Shown here: in pieces, positions 21,884 through 33,255 of the stretch
How positions within the stretch are numbered: position 1 is the stretch's first letter
How the letters are laid out: every line of letters starts with the position of its first letter
DNA from: Anaspis maculata
Lineage: Eukaryota; Arthropoda; Insecta; Coleoptera; Scraptiidae
NCBI GenBank assembly: GCA_949128115.1
Contig: OX421967.1
Span: 8,236,070 to 8,300,069, forward strand
Length of the DNA: 64,000 nt
Reading direction: 5' to 3'
The notes under the pieces: model-generated
Database searches by the model: none
Seen by the model: the letters and a program-made list of their open reading frames with translations, nothing else
What the model was told of the DNA's origin: nothing
Position numbers and translations under genes: made by a program

Positions 21884-22808
21884 GTATACCGTCCGTTTTT
21901 TATTTTAGGCCCCAGCCCGTAGCATCTTTATTATGGATTTCACACCCGATATATTATATATTTTTGAAATCAGAAAAACAAGATCTTTCTAGTGATGATA
22001 TGTCAAATTATTTTTGACATATGTCATTTTTTGACAAATGACAGAATGGTACTTGTGATACATCATTTTAAAGCCCATTGAATTCTGAGGAGAACTGTGT
22101 TCTTATTTCCAAAATAGGGTGTCTTTTACAGCTTCTAGGGGTCTTTCAGTAGGAAAAAATGTCAATTTCAGAAATAACCACTCAATAAGTAATAGGTATT
22201 TTTAAAATTAACTAATGGTGATGATCTGATTTTTAAATTGTCCAAATTATTGGGAAACTTTATAAACACCTCATCTTTCGGGTAGGCTCATGAAAACTCG
22301 AGGGGGGTCATTTCTGGCAAGCTCGGATGTCATCGCGTTGGGCCGGTGGTAGTTCCAATTGACTGATCGTCGAATCTTTTATTCAAGGAACAAGGAGGCG
22401 GTCATTCGAGCAACTTCTTTAGGACATTTTTTGTTTCATTTTGATCAATTGATCATTATTCTCATTAGTTTACAATGAAAATAGGTACCTGCTTTACCTA
22501 TTCACTTATTATGTATTTTTGAAATTCAACATTTTTTTCCTATTGAAAGACCCCTAGAAGCTGTGAAAGACACCCTATTACAAAAATAAAAACACAGTTC
22601 TCCTCAGAATTCAATGGGCTTTAAAATGATGTATCACAAGTAATATTCTGTCAATTGTCAAAAAATGACATATGTCAAAAATAATTTGACATATCATCAG
22701 TCGAAAGATCTTGTTATTGTGATTTCAAAAATATATAATATATGGGGTGTGAAACCCATAATAAAGATGCTACGGGCTGGGGCCTAAAATAAAAAACGGA
22801 CGGTATAC
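21884..22808. mobile_element. Foldback element inside Penelope copy 1
   Basis: Ends GTATACCGTCCGTTTTTTAT and its complement through GTATAC at 22808. The arms are matched along several hundred bp (GGCCCCAGCCCGTAGCATC near 21911, complement near 22770). The central loop, about 22200-22490, is unique. Confidence 0.8.
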
Positions 22809-23462
22809 GCGTGATCCCTGCAAACATCACCTTGAAAGAAGAGTGGTTAAAAGCAACAAGATGTGGTTAGAAGTCCCCGATCGCGGAAAACACGGGCCAC
22901 GGACCGTAGCTAGTAACTAGCTCCCAGACCCCCAGTTCCTTCGAGTGTTTCTGTCCGCGATAGTGTGACAAATTGTTACAGGTCGGCCTGTCTTTGGCTA
23001 CTGTCACCTTCTGGGAGCATTTATAGGTCACAGTCGTAGTTCTCTAGGCCCTCGAAGAGTTGCTGTCGGTGACAAAGGATGCAAAGCTTCTTCCATGAGG
23101 TTGACCCGGAATACATGTTCTGTAATAGGTGGGAATGCTGCTGACCTGTATGTTTTGCGGTTACACGGTCTCTGCCTCTCCTTCCTTTAGAGGGGTAGCC
23201 CTGGCACAAATCTTGTTCCATGTTGAGTGGAGGCTACCTCATCATTCAGCAGTGAATTCTCACTAGCGTAAACGTCAAAATGACGGCAGTTGAAGTCTTA
23301 ATCCACATGCTCCGTCAAAAATGAGACTTACAGGGAATATCAGGAGCGCAAACCTCATGCTGAATTTCCCTAGATGGCCGTTCAGATGCGCGCGCAACTC
23401 ACTTTGTGTCTCTTTTCTCACACAGATTTCTGTATAAGTCTGTCTCTCTCGTTTTCACCGAA
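22809..23462. other. Rest of the insertion in Penelope copy 1; no gene seen
   Basis: Comparison with the second Penelope copy shows that everything from about 21746 to 23462 was inserted. TAGACC (near 21760) and GGTCTA (near 23465) flank it. The part outside the foldback has no recognised content. Confidence 0.45.
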
Positions 23463-23525
23463 TAGGTCTATTGACATGAAAAACAGTTGGTTTGAGATAG
23501 CATGATAACAGTTTATCAGGCAAAC
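23463..23525 (-). mobile_element. Penelope copy 1, resumed fragment
   Basis: Matches 34697-34748 (GACATGAAAAACAGTTGGTT, GCATGATAACAGTTTAT), then diverges 100 bp before the TRPA-like gene's stop codon. Confidence 0.7.
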
Positions 23526-23630
23526 GAGGCTGATTTTGGCCAGGCCACAGCCTGCCTAGAGGAGGAATGTTCTTGATCATACGGTACCTATTTCAATATA
23601 CGTGTTTTTCGAATTCACTTTGTTTTTTTC

Positions 23631-24798
23631 TCAATTCATGACAGTGCTTTCAAATTTCCCTGCAACAGTTTTGTCAGTTATGTATTTTTTTATCTTGTCC
23701 AAGCATGCCCGATTAATTGTTTTACTGTCCTCTCGTCTGTTGCTGAACGAAAATGGCTTTGATTTGTTGACGAAAAAATCTATTCTCAATTCGTTCGACC
23801 GTGTTGAGCTCTTATTTCTAGGTTCAGTTTTGGACAAGAGTGGAGTACGAAACGGGTTACTAATCTTGAAATATTCCAGCACATTCGTACAGCGCACAGT
23901 CATTGAGAGTGCTGAGCAGACACGGTAAAAACTATCCACGAAACACAGAAATATGATCATGTTCTTGATCGAATTGAGTTCCGAATTCTTTTCCATGTCT
24001 TTCACATCCCTACATGCAACCGCAAGAAAAAAATTCATCAGAATGTAGATGCTGATGGCGAATAGAATGTAGTAGAGATAAATGGCGAATCCTTCTAGCT
24101 GATCGTAATCCAGACTGAGATCGCCAGTTGACATTATATACGTTTTGAATATCGAGAATGGGAGCGTGACGGAGGTTACATTTTTTGTCGATCCATTTGT
24201 CCACAAAGTGTAAAAACCAGTTGCGAATGCGATGATTGGAAAAGAAAGCACAAGTATCAAAGCCGAAAATGTTTTGCAGATTTTTCGCAACATCACCGAC
24301 CACTTTGACACTCGAGGATGATATCCCAATGTTAAAAGCCAAATTATGATGATCTCCACGAATATGAATGCTCGAGTTTGTCCAGAATAAGCAATGGCAG
24401 GATCCCGTCTGGGAACTATGCCATGCAGGATGCATACACTGAGCATTTGAATGGTTACGAGAACTTCGAGAAAGCAATGGAAAGCTGCGTGACTGAAACT
24501 GTAGCTTATGTTAGTGCCGAAGTTTTTCAAAATAGTGGCAGCTCGAGTGGCAATGGACCAACGGTTAGGTTCACTAGTGTCAGGAGCTTCCTTTTGGGTA
24601 ACAAGCAGGGCAAATATTTTCATAAAATTGCATGAACTGACCAAAAACGTAACAAGGATCAAAGCAAAAGATGGTTCATCGAAAAAGAAAAACATGATAA
24701 ATAACGGAAAGTAGATTAAAGTTTGCAAGGCAGAAATCAAATAAAAATACTTCCGAGCTTCCAGCCATTTCATGCTCAAGAAAGTGTAAATCAAAGGG
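23631..24798 (-). CDS. TRPA-like channel, membrane and C-terminal part
   Basis: Numbering from the first methionine after the insertion: helices at about 15-38, 43-65, 105-126, 142-157 and 172-197, a pore loop at 211-229 (FKTYIMSTGDLSLD), and S6 at 237-260 (ILMNFFLAVA). The order and spacing are those of TRP channels. MSTGDL sits where TRPA channels have their selectivity filter. The following cytoplasmic tail of about 125 residues is lysine- and serine-rich and ends in TGA at 23631. The frame is open back to the transposon edge at 24798, continuing the HPLIYTFLSMKW stretch that normally links the ankyrin region to S1. Confidence 0.85.
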
Positions 24799-25040
24799 TA
24801 GTCCGTGTGCCAGCCGGCAAAAATGATGATTTTGGTAATTTTTGGGGGGACTAAACGCGGCTTTCAGGATCCATTTCTATGTTGTTGGACAACAAGAAAA
24901 TGCCGGTAGGCCACCGGGAGGTTAGAGCTTTTACAATATGGCGGCATTTCAAGATGGCGGATCACTTAAACATAAAAGTCAACGTAACTTTCTTAACTAT
25001 CAATCGATTTTCAGTTTCTTTTTTCAGGTAGATTGCCGAT
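24799..25040 (+). repeat. Left terminal inverted repeat of the Academ-like element
   Basis: Pairs with 28525-28763. It carries CAATATGGCGGC (24934) and AAGATGGCGG (24951), YY1/Pho-type words also present in the right repeat at 28611-28635. Confidence 0.8.
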
Positions 25041-25672
25041 GAAACGAAGTACTTGAAAATGTAAATTATTATATAATTCCATGATAAATACAAAAGTTAT
25101 CTCAAAAAAATTAACACATAGATTTTGTTACTTTTATTTATGTTCGTTTTTTTGAGAAACGGCTCAATAAATGTAAACAAATACAAAGACAAAAGATATG
25201 CAGCATACAAAGAGCTTTGATGTGATGGGTGAAACATTCACGTACGACGATTATTAACAGAGATATCAGCAATTACCCACCACCGCGCGCGGTAGCAGGC
25301 TCACATGGGCATAATAAGGTCGCGGTACAGTAGGACTTAACAGTTTTGACCGTCGTCGTTTTTTCAATCTTATGCAGCATTTAATTTGTTTTTGATCGAA
25401 TATTTATTATGTTAGGCAGGCACTTAGGCAGGTAGGTGAGTTGGTGTGTTTTATGATAGCAAGGTATTGACACCAGATGTGAATGGTCTGTTTACCGTGC
25501 GGATGCGGGCGGGAAGGAAGACGTGTTGTGTGACATGTTTTAAAAAGTTTATTAGGGTAGTTTGATGCTTTTTCAGTGAAAATAGGAGAGGGCCACCGGC
25601 CGCACTAGCCAGTGCGAGAGTCGAATATCAATAAATCGAGACGTGTAGTGAGAGATACTCAAGTAATTACTG

Positions 25673-25705
25673 TAACGTAACGTAACGTAACGTAACTGTA
25701 ACGTG
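25673..25705 (+). repeat. CGTAA pentamer run
   Basis: Four to five copies of GTAAC (ACTGTAACGTAACGTAACGT) just upstream of the transposon ORF. Confidence 0.7.
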
Positions 25706-25724
25706 GAAGCTGCTTTATGAAGCT

Positions 25725-28086
25725 TTGATGAGAATAATATGGAATAAATATATCACCTGGTTGGAAACAAATTCACCTGATCTTTTTCACAAATGGGATC
25801 AAGTTGAGAAACTACTGGTAAATTTCTCGGAGAATACTTGCCCTGAAGAATACCAAAAAGTGCTGGATGACGACACAATATTTCTTTTCAAAAGCAGTTT
25901 CGACAAATTTTGCTTATTTCTGAGACATTCGAACGGTCCACTGTCTGCTTTTTGGTTTACATATATAGATATGGTTGAAGTGCTTCTGGGACTACTACGG
26001 TCGAATAGAGAAGGAAACTGGACTTTGAACCTAGCGTGTATCCGAAAGATGATCCCATGGTGTTTTGCTCTTGACAAAATCAACTACTCACGTTAATTGT
26101 CTATTCACTATGCGGAAATGACATGTCTTCAAGAAGTTGACGCTCAAGTGTTCACTCATTTCACAAATGGTGGGTTTTCAGTGCAACTGGGCAGTAAGAA
26201 CCCGTTCTCGAAACTTCCCGTGGACCAAGTCATTGAAGAAACGGTCAATAAAGATACACAGACGACTGGAGGCACCAAGGGTTTCAGTCTGAAATCTTCC
26301 ACTGTCGCTAGATATTACTTAACAGCTGAATATAGGGCAACAGCTCTAAAACATATGCGACAGCTTCTGCATACTTCTACGAATGAGAAATTTGATCATC
26401 CCGATCTCCACCTATCTCGAATAACCAGGGATGAACAGAACATCGTTGGTTGAATCATTGGAAAGAGATTGGACTGACCCGTTTGATTTTGACACTCAAC
26501 ATCTTGTAAAAATTTCTACAGGCATCTCAGCATCTAAAGAGGTATAATCGCGGTGTTCATATGGCTCCTTTCATTATCAGTGGTCAATGTTTACAGATAG
26601 AAGAGGACTTGATGAAAGCAGAAGAAAAAGGAGAAAAAGCGTACAACGATTTCTTAAAAAATCGATTAGCCCAAGGCGAAGACTTTTACAGTCCTATAAG
26701 GAAACTCAAGCTGCAAACATTTTCGACTTTGAAGACTGTTAAAACAACAAAATCAAACAGAGAATTAGTCCTCCAAGCGGACAGCAAACTGTTTGGTCAT
26801 ATGATTCTGATTGCCGAAAATAGAAGTTTGAACATGACCGAAGTGTTCAGGCACCCGCTTGGTCCATTTCCTTGGTCACTGGCAAATGGCGACGGTTCAA
26901 TGAAAAAAACCAGCAAAGCTACTCTCGGAAAGTATTTGGAGAACTTGATCGAGTCCACTGAGTGTCCCGCGGAACGTTCCACAGCCTGTGTGATCGATGC
27001 CATGGCCGTTATTCAAAAACTACATGGTGACAATCAGACCTTTGATGAACTGTCCGATTTCATTCTAGTTCAAATGTTGAACCAAGGTGGAACGAGCCAA
27101 AGAGTTGACATTGTGTTCGACGTCTACAGAGAGCAATCTATCAAAAATGCAGAAAGAAGTCTCCGTGGAGCTGAGGACGGCATCAATTTTTCAGAAATAA
27201 AAGGCGGGCATTGTGTTATGAATTGGAGACGACTTCTGAAAAACTCACGCAGCAAGGACAAATTTACGAAGTTTTTGGTTGAAAGTTGGCAACATGAAAA
27301 AAGAAGGAAATTGATCAAAAACAAAATGGTTTATGCGACCTACGGAGACCAGTGCATTAGAATAACGTCAAACGAATCTTGTTCTGTGCAGGAACTTGAA
27401 TGTTCTCAGGAAGAGGCTGACACAAGAATTATTCTTCATGCCAAACATGCATCAAAAGATTATTTGACTGTCATTTGTGCAGCAGATGATACTGATGTAT
27501 TGGTTTTATGCATAGCGTTTGCCTCCAAGATTAACCGCCAAATCCTGGTCAGAATAGAAGGGGGCAAAAAAATCGACTGAGGCTTGTAGATGTCTCAAAA
27601 CTATCAAAAGTTTTAGGAGCAAAGTTTTGCAGTGCACTCCTGGGTGCTCATGCTGTCACTGATGTAAATGAGCTCCGATATAAATTGTTCAGAGTTAAAC
27701 AAGGAAAGGCCGACTCAGCTTCTTTGCCGCCTTGTGCAGATTGCCTCCGGCAACACATTTCCAGGTCAAATTTTCAGATTGCCATTTGGCGTAGAAGCTT
27801 GGAGCAACAGCCCATTATTTCCAATCCAACAGATGGGCTCGGATGGAAAATGAATGATTCTGGAGACATAGTGGTGCTATGGATGACGGGGAAACCAGCA
27901 CCTGAAACCATTCTGGAATTGATCAGTTGCTCATGCCCTACAAAGTGTAAACTGCCAAAATGCACTAGTTTAACCAACAACATGAAATGCACAGCAGCTT
28001 GCAAATCCACGACTTGCGAGAACTTTGAAGATTGTTCTTCATCAGAGGATTCGCAGCAGTCAGATTCGGATTCTGACTGTGAATAA
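25725..28086 (+). pseudogene. Academ-like transposon protein with XPG/FEN-like nuclease motifs (broken)
   Basis: Four open segments. 25725-26096 and 26097-26453 are in one frame, separated only by a TAA. Frameshifts near 26450 and 26540 lead to 26561-27580, and one at an A7 run near 27569 leads to 27585-28086. In the third segment VIDAM (D146), IVFDVY (D187), QEEADTR (E285, D287) and ADDTDVLVL (D309, D310, D312) form the acidic-residue pattern of PIN/XPG/FEN nucleases. The last segment has SCSCPTKCKLPKC and further CxxxC pairs, a cysteine-rich finger region. Between AHAVTD and VNELRYKLF the stretch expected after the nuclease core seems too short, suggesting an internal deletion. I know related uncharacterised proteins from invertebrate genomes but give no accession. 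The nuclease reading is inferred from motifs. Confidence 0.7.
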
Positions 28087-28524
28087 GAAATGTGCGCCGA
28101 TAAATGTTTCATGTTGTAAATACAGGAAAAATATATTATTTTCGTAACAAAAGAGGTTGATCTTTTTTTTTGAGACAATAAGCAATTCGAGATTCAATAA
28201 CGGACCGTTGTAGTCCCTAAAAACATACTTTGTATTGGTCCGTTCCGGCCTACTTTACGTGTCGTTATTGCAGCGAGACCGCGCGTAGCACTAGAAAATC
28301 ATAGATATCTCCGTTGATTCAAATCGTAGCTAAATGGTTCATACATCAAAATAAAGCTGTTGAAATGCTTGATACATTTTATGCTTATGATTTTCGACAT
28401 TAAATGACCCATTCCTGAACAAATCGGAGAGGAACATTGAATTTCGAATGATGCAACTAATTTTTAAAGCACATTTTGATTGTTCAACAAAGAATGTCAT
28501 AGTTGCTAACTATTTATGAAAACC

Positions 28525-28763
28525 CATTATTTCAGCTATACATCTAAGAAAAGAAATCTGAAATCCACCCATAAACAAAAAAGTTACTCAAGGTTTCATG
28601 GCATGAGTGATCCGCCATCTTGGAATGGCCGCCATTTGTAAAAGCTCCAACCGCCCGATGGCCTACCGGCATTTTCGTGTTGTCAAACATCCCAAGAAAG
28701 TACCCTGAAAGCGGCATTTAGTCCCCCCAAAAATTACCAAAAAATTGGCCAGCACACGGACTA
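28525..28763 (-). repeat. Right terminal inverted repeat of the Academ-like element
   Basis: Inverse of 24799-25040, with GATCCGCCATCTTGGAATGG (28609 onward) and the TTTAGTCCCCCCAAAAATTA block. It supplies the last codons of the truncated ankyrin protein. Confidence 0.8.
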
Positions 28764-30321
28764 GGGTGCTTGAGAAGGTTTTGTAAACGTTTGTTTTCCC
28801 CGATCTGATAAATAACTTTCCATTCATCCCCGTCTTCACAAAACTCTCTCGAATTTTCTCCAGTTTTCTTGCTCGCAAAGAAGCAACCGAAATCGAACTG
28901 AATTTTATAACTGGGATCGCTAATGTGAGCTTTGTGTTTATCCAAGATTATGCAAGAATCGAAATATGCTTCCAAGTCGTTATGATCGATATAGTGCAAT
29001 GGTGCACGGCCAGATGAATTTTTTTCCGAAAGCGAAGCCCCTCTTTTCAACAATTTCTGAATTGCGTTTTTCTGAGAAAGAAATATGGCATAGTGTAACG
29101 GGGTGTTGTGATTGGTCTCGAATTTGTGGTCGTGATCCAGCTTTTCCGACTCCAAAATGCGGTTGAAGTAAAAGGTTTTCATTGCCCTTGCTCTTTTTCT
29201 CACAAAACTGTGAAACTGTTCTTCAGTTAGCTTGTCCGTGCTGTTTAGAATTGAAGCGAATGATTTTTTGTAATTCCGCAATGCACAAAACTCAAGAGGC
29301 GTTGATGGATTGACAGCCGTGCTTTGGTTTGGATCAGCACCATGTTTCAAAAGACACTCTATGGTTTCCAAATGTTTTTTTTTGCACGCAAGTTGGAGCA
29401 GAGTATCCTCCCCGTTGTTCGAATTGAGAACTTCAGCAGCTGTTTCTGAACAGATTTTTTCCAAGTCTTCATGGTTCTTTTTGGTGACCAAGTTGAAAAT
29501 CCGCGTAATCTCAGCAACTTCCTCCGGAGAAGAAACTGCTTCAGCTTCTATATCCATCATTTCCTTCAGTTTTCCCCTCGCGTTTTCATCAATGTAACAC
29601 CTATCACTGTCTGCAAGTACTTGTGCAATATCTTTCAAATTTTGTTTCTCTTCTTCTCTGCAAGAAATTTGATACAACCGCAACACTTGATCCAATACTG
29701 TATATCCGTTGAAATCGCAAACGTCAAGGTCGACTCCAGCATCTACGAATGTTTGCACACACCGAACGATTCCGGAATTTCCAAGATTTCCGTATTTCAA
29801 GATGAAATGGATAACAGTTTTACCATCTCTGACGTAGTCAAGTTTGACTCCTTTCAACCTGTCGAGTGATGCGTCCACCTCATCTTGTTGTAGCAGGGCC
29901 GCAGCGAAAAATATTTTTTCTTCTTCATCTCGGAAGAAAATCTCATTCTTACATTTTTTCAACAGAAATGTTTGAACGTTGACGTAATAATCCGGTTCAC
30001 GTTCACCAGTTGCATCGGGCAATGTATAGCCTTCCAGAATTTTTTTGAAGCGTTTTGACACTTTCATTTTCTCTATTTGTTCCTTCTCTGTCTCATCGCT
30101 TCTTACTTTGCTTAGTTCTGACAAAATTTGTCGGACTTTTTCGTAACAATCGTATTTTGTATCGACTGTGACGCATCTGAGGCGGTTTGAAGCTTTTGTT
30201 CTTTCAAATGGTTTCTTCTTTGTGTCATCGCTAATTTTGTTGGTTAGTTTTGACCAAATTTGTCGGACTTTTTGATAAAATCCGTATCTTGTCTCGATTG
30301 GCGTTCGGCTGTCCGGGTCTT
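28764..30321 (-). CDS. TRPA-like channel, exon 2: ankyrin-repeat part
   Basis: The exon starts at 30321 after TTTATTGCAG. Its first AA completes the GAA codon begun in exon 1, so the splice fits. An acidic N-terminal part contains a tandem duplication of 44 codons (EKVRQI and QKVRQI, 132 bp apart at 30129 and 30261). Ankyrin-type units follow, recognisable from GKTVIHFILKYGN, GEDTLLQLACKKKHLETIE, NTPLHYAIFLSQKNA and GRAPLHYIDHNDLEA. After LQNLLKHP the frame enters the transposon. Leucine TTG at 30124 is internal and not a start. These repeats probably mediate assembly and stimulus coupling, as in other TRPA channels (inference). Confidence 0.85.
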
Positions 30322-32142
30322 CTGCAATAAATACATAATAAAAGTCAGTTCTGGTATGGGACTTATGATGTTTTGATGATTGAGGACTCTAGCACTCAAG
30401 TGGTGGAGCTTTCAAGCACATAAAAGACTCATCCACAGCACATGGATCAGTTTTACATAAATTTTTGGGTGTTGAGTCATAGCCCAGGCGCCAGGAAAAA
30501 CAATAAGAAAATAATTGTTTCCTGGCTGAAAACTAGTTTAAAACGATATGTGTAGCTCAGGTTTTGACATACTAGTTTCCCCCCTTTCGGAAATGTCGGC
30601 GTCATGTCGCCATTATCAACAAGAAGTGCACCAGCGTGGTTTCTGCCGAATATCTTTTTTGGGTCATCTGACAGCAAAAGATGTAAGGAGTCATTTTGGA
30701 GCCTATGAAATTGCCTACAGTTTGATTCCTCAATCAACTTTCTGCGACTTATGGTCTTTGAGATAGAGCTTCTGGAAGCAAGAGTCATTGTCGTGGGAGC
30801 TCCATGGCCACTTGACTCGAAAAACTAAAATGTCGATGTGACAAAAAAAAATTCAAAATGAGATTACTCGAGAATTCTTCATGCTATAGTTGCGGTGATG
30901 GTCTTAAACTCTTTGTCTTGAACCGTTGATTACGAATATAGAAAAGTCAAAAACGTCACATTGTACATATACAGGGTGTACTACGGAAATCAAATCAGAA
31001 CAGAGAAATTTGACATATTTCTTCGATTTAGCCTATGCGAAACTCTAAGCAGTTATCACGAGTCCAACATCAATATGCGTTGCTCTGCAAGCTTCACTTG
31101 ATACACTTGAGAAGTGGTCAGCTCACAGCCTTCCTGTAAAATGTTTTGAAGGCCCTCTGAAATCATCAAAATTTACAGTAGCAAGAAATGTATGTAACAG
31201 TATATTATATACCAAGGAACCATAGTGAATTTTTGATCTCTTGGGTGAAGTTTGTTGCTCGAGGGTCCTTTGGGTCCAAATCTCCAAATTGAAAATCCAC
31301 TTTGGTCCTTTGGTATATAATATACTGTTATATACATTCCTTGGTACTGTAAATTTTTAATATTTTGATGATTTCAGAGAGCCTTCAAAACATTTTACAG
31401 TAAAGCTGTGAGCTGACCACTTCTTTAGTGTAATAAGTGAAGCTTATCAAGCAAATCCATATTTATATTGGACTTGTGTTAGGTGCTTAGTGTCGCATGT
31501 AGGCTGAAACAAAGAAATATGTAAAATTTCTCTGATCTGATTTGATTTCCTCAGAACACCCTGTATATGTACAATGTGACGTTTTTGACTTTTCTATATT
31601 CGTAATTAACGGTTCAAGAGAAAGAGTTTAAGACCATCACCGCAACTATAGCATGAAGGATTCTTGAGAAATCTCATTTTGAATTTTTTTTGTGACATCG
31701 ACATTTTAGTTTTTCGAGTCATGTGGCCATGGAGCTTTTACGACAATGCTTCTCACTTCCAGAAGCTCTATCCCAAAGACCATAAGTCGCAGAAAAGTCA
31801 TTCCGTAGGGAATTTCATTGGTTTCAAAATGACTTCCAACATCTTTTGCTGTCAGATGGCCCAAAATCAAGATATTCGGCAAAAACCACGCTGGTGCACT
31901 TCTTGTTGATGATGGCGACATGACGCCGACATTTCCGAAAGGGGGGGAAATCAGTATGTCAAAACCCAAGCCACACAGATCATTTCAAGCTAGTTTCTAG
32001 CCAGGGAACAATTATTTCCTCATTGAGCTGATTTTTGCTCCCTGGCGCCTGGGCTATTAGGTAGTAGATTGTAGAGATATATTTCACTGACGTTTGGAGA
32101 ATGGCTGATCTACAACTAAAGTAAATGAGATAATAAACTCAC
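30322..32142 (-). other. Intron 1 of the TRPA-like gene
   Basis: Donor GTGAGT (32142 downwards) and acceptor TTATTGCAG (30330-30322), with an uninterrupted reading frame across the junction. Almost all of it is the foldback element at 30480-32056. Without that it would be about 240 nt. Confidence 0.75.
30480..32056. mobile_element. Foldback element within the TRPA-like intron
   Basis: Terminal repeat TAGCCCAGGCGCCAGG with complement ending at 32056. The arms of about 730 bp are matched almost throughout (ATACAGGGTGTACTACGG at 30969, complement near 31550; TATATTATATACCAAGG at 31202, complement near 31310). The loop is only about 90 bp near 31260. TA target duplication is possible. Non-coding. 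Confidence 0.85.
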
Positions 32143-32191
32143 CTTCAATGTCTACTTCTTGATACTCAATATCATTATGACTTTTCATCAT
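32143..32191 (-). CDS. TRPA-like channel, exon 1 (start)
   Basis: ATG ATG at 32191-32186 starts MMKSHNDIEYQEVDIE, followed by the GTGAGT donor in phase 1. The join to exon 2 gives EEDPDSRTP without a stop. The upstream sequence (GAAGAAAACA before ATG) has A at -3. Any 5'UTR exon further upstream is not identifiable. Confidence 0.7.
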
Positions 32192-33255
32192 TGTTTTCTT
32201 CTCCAGCAAATCACAACAACTGTATCTTGGGTAGCTGGGTAGTCTGTCACTATATCATATTGCAACTCAGTTTTCTATACCTGCTGAATCTAAAACATGA
32301 TAAGATTAACAACTTGTTGAAGATTCCTTTCGGTTTTTCCGGGTTTTTCACTGTATATCTTGCCTCGGATGGTTCATAACTACACCGAGGGATTCCCACG
32401 TTGTCAAGGAAATTCTCGTTGGTGAATACGAAACTAAACTTATTTATTCCTCGGAGTAGTTGCGAAGTTACTATGCGTTTGAATGGTGGTCCCAAAGTAT
32501 GGAATTTTTGGGACAGAGTACCTTGAAATGTCATAAATTCCTTCAAAACTTGAATAAAATAACAGCATTTAGGCAAGGTTGAATAGGAACCTACTTCAGT
32601 AAATGTTTAAAACCGAACAAATATAGATTAGCTACCTATTTGCATTCAAAAATACCCAAGCTGAATTGATAACAACTCATTCCAATCACATGAGTGGTAG
32701 GAGCAATTTATCAGGTAAGTCCCTACCTAGGTACCTACGTATGGATAAGTAGATACCTACCTATATTCCTAGGCTTATCTAATTTTTATTGCCGATTAGC
32801 TGATACCGATTGTACAATTTCTCAGGTATTTCAATTCTTGTGGAGTAAAAAATCGAGTAAAAACCGTAAAAAATTACCCACCACCATACGTGCGTCCGTG
32901 CGTCTTTCTTTTCGTCTTTTAATCCAAAGCCGGCATTATAGAGACCTGCATGATTTACGGGCCTATTCTCTCTGTCACCGGATATTTTATCGGATAAAGT
33001 GGGTTCCGTTTGCGGCTGTCAATTGATAATCCCCGAATTTACGAGAATTTTATGCCGGAGAGCGCTGAGAAGATCGAGCCCAGTGGAGTACGGCAGAGCT
33101 CTGTCTTTTATTCTTAGTACTCGATATATACTCATTTTGTGTAGGTACCTACTTACCTATGTGTGCCCGGATTTGGCAATCGATGGGTTTTATTTCACAG
33201 CACACTTCACCAAACAAACGCTTATCTTTGCATTGCACAATGCAAGTTAATTGTG
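32192..33255. other. Upstream flank of the TRPA-like gene; no gene seen
   Basis: Likely contains the promoter, but no core element can be fixed. From 32700 to 32790, and at 33145-33165, it has overlapping TAGGTACCTAC words, a genome-wide low-complexity motif in some insects. Confidence 0.4.

Larger units (their letters stand above)
24799..28763 (+). mobile_element. Academ-like DNA transposon inserted in the TRPA-like gene
   Basis: 3,965 bp. The ends are TAGTCCGTGTGC...GCACACGGACTA, inside inverted repeats of about 240 bp with indels (GGTAATTTTTGGGGGGACTAAA-type block in both, ATGGCGGATCACT in both). GGG at 24796-24798 and 28764-28766 is the 3-bp target duplication, proven by the restored host frame. 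It encodes a broken protein with XPG/FEN-like nuclease motifs and a C-terminal cysteine-rich region. The Academ superfamily is known for 3-4-bp duplications and an XPG-type nuclease with a cysteine-rich finger, hence the name. The 5' 900 bp have no coding content, so the N-terminus is missing or was never present. Confidence 0.75.
23631..32191 (-). pseudogene. TRPA/Painless-like cation channel gene, split by a transposon
   Basis: Coding parts are 32143-32191 (exon 1), 28764-30321 (exon 2, ankyrin part) and 23631-24795 (membrane part). A 1,821-nt intron lies between exons 1 and 2. Between the ankyrin and membrane parts sits the 3,965-bp element 24799-28763, flanked by a CCC duplication on the coding strand. 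Leaving out the element and one CCC gives 2,772 nt, exactly 924 codons including stop, close to the length of insect Painless (TRPA subfamily, about 900 residues). The predicted protein has ankyrin repeats, six membrane helices and a TRPA-like pore loop. As it stands the frame reads 16 codons into the transposon and stops, so this copy or allele should be null unless the element is spliced or excised. Confidence 0.85.

Noticed and set aside
23602..24714. Plus-strand frames antisense to the TRPA-like gene
   Set aside because: They are shadows of a well-supported minus-strand coding region with recognisable membrane and pore motifs.
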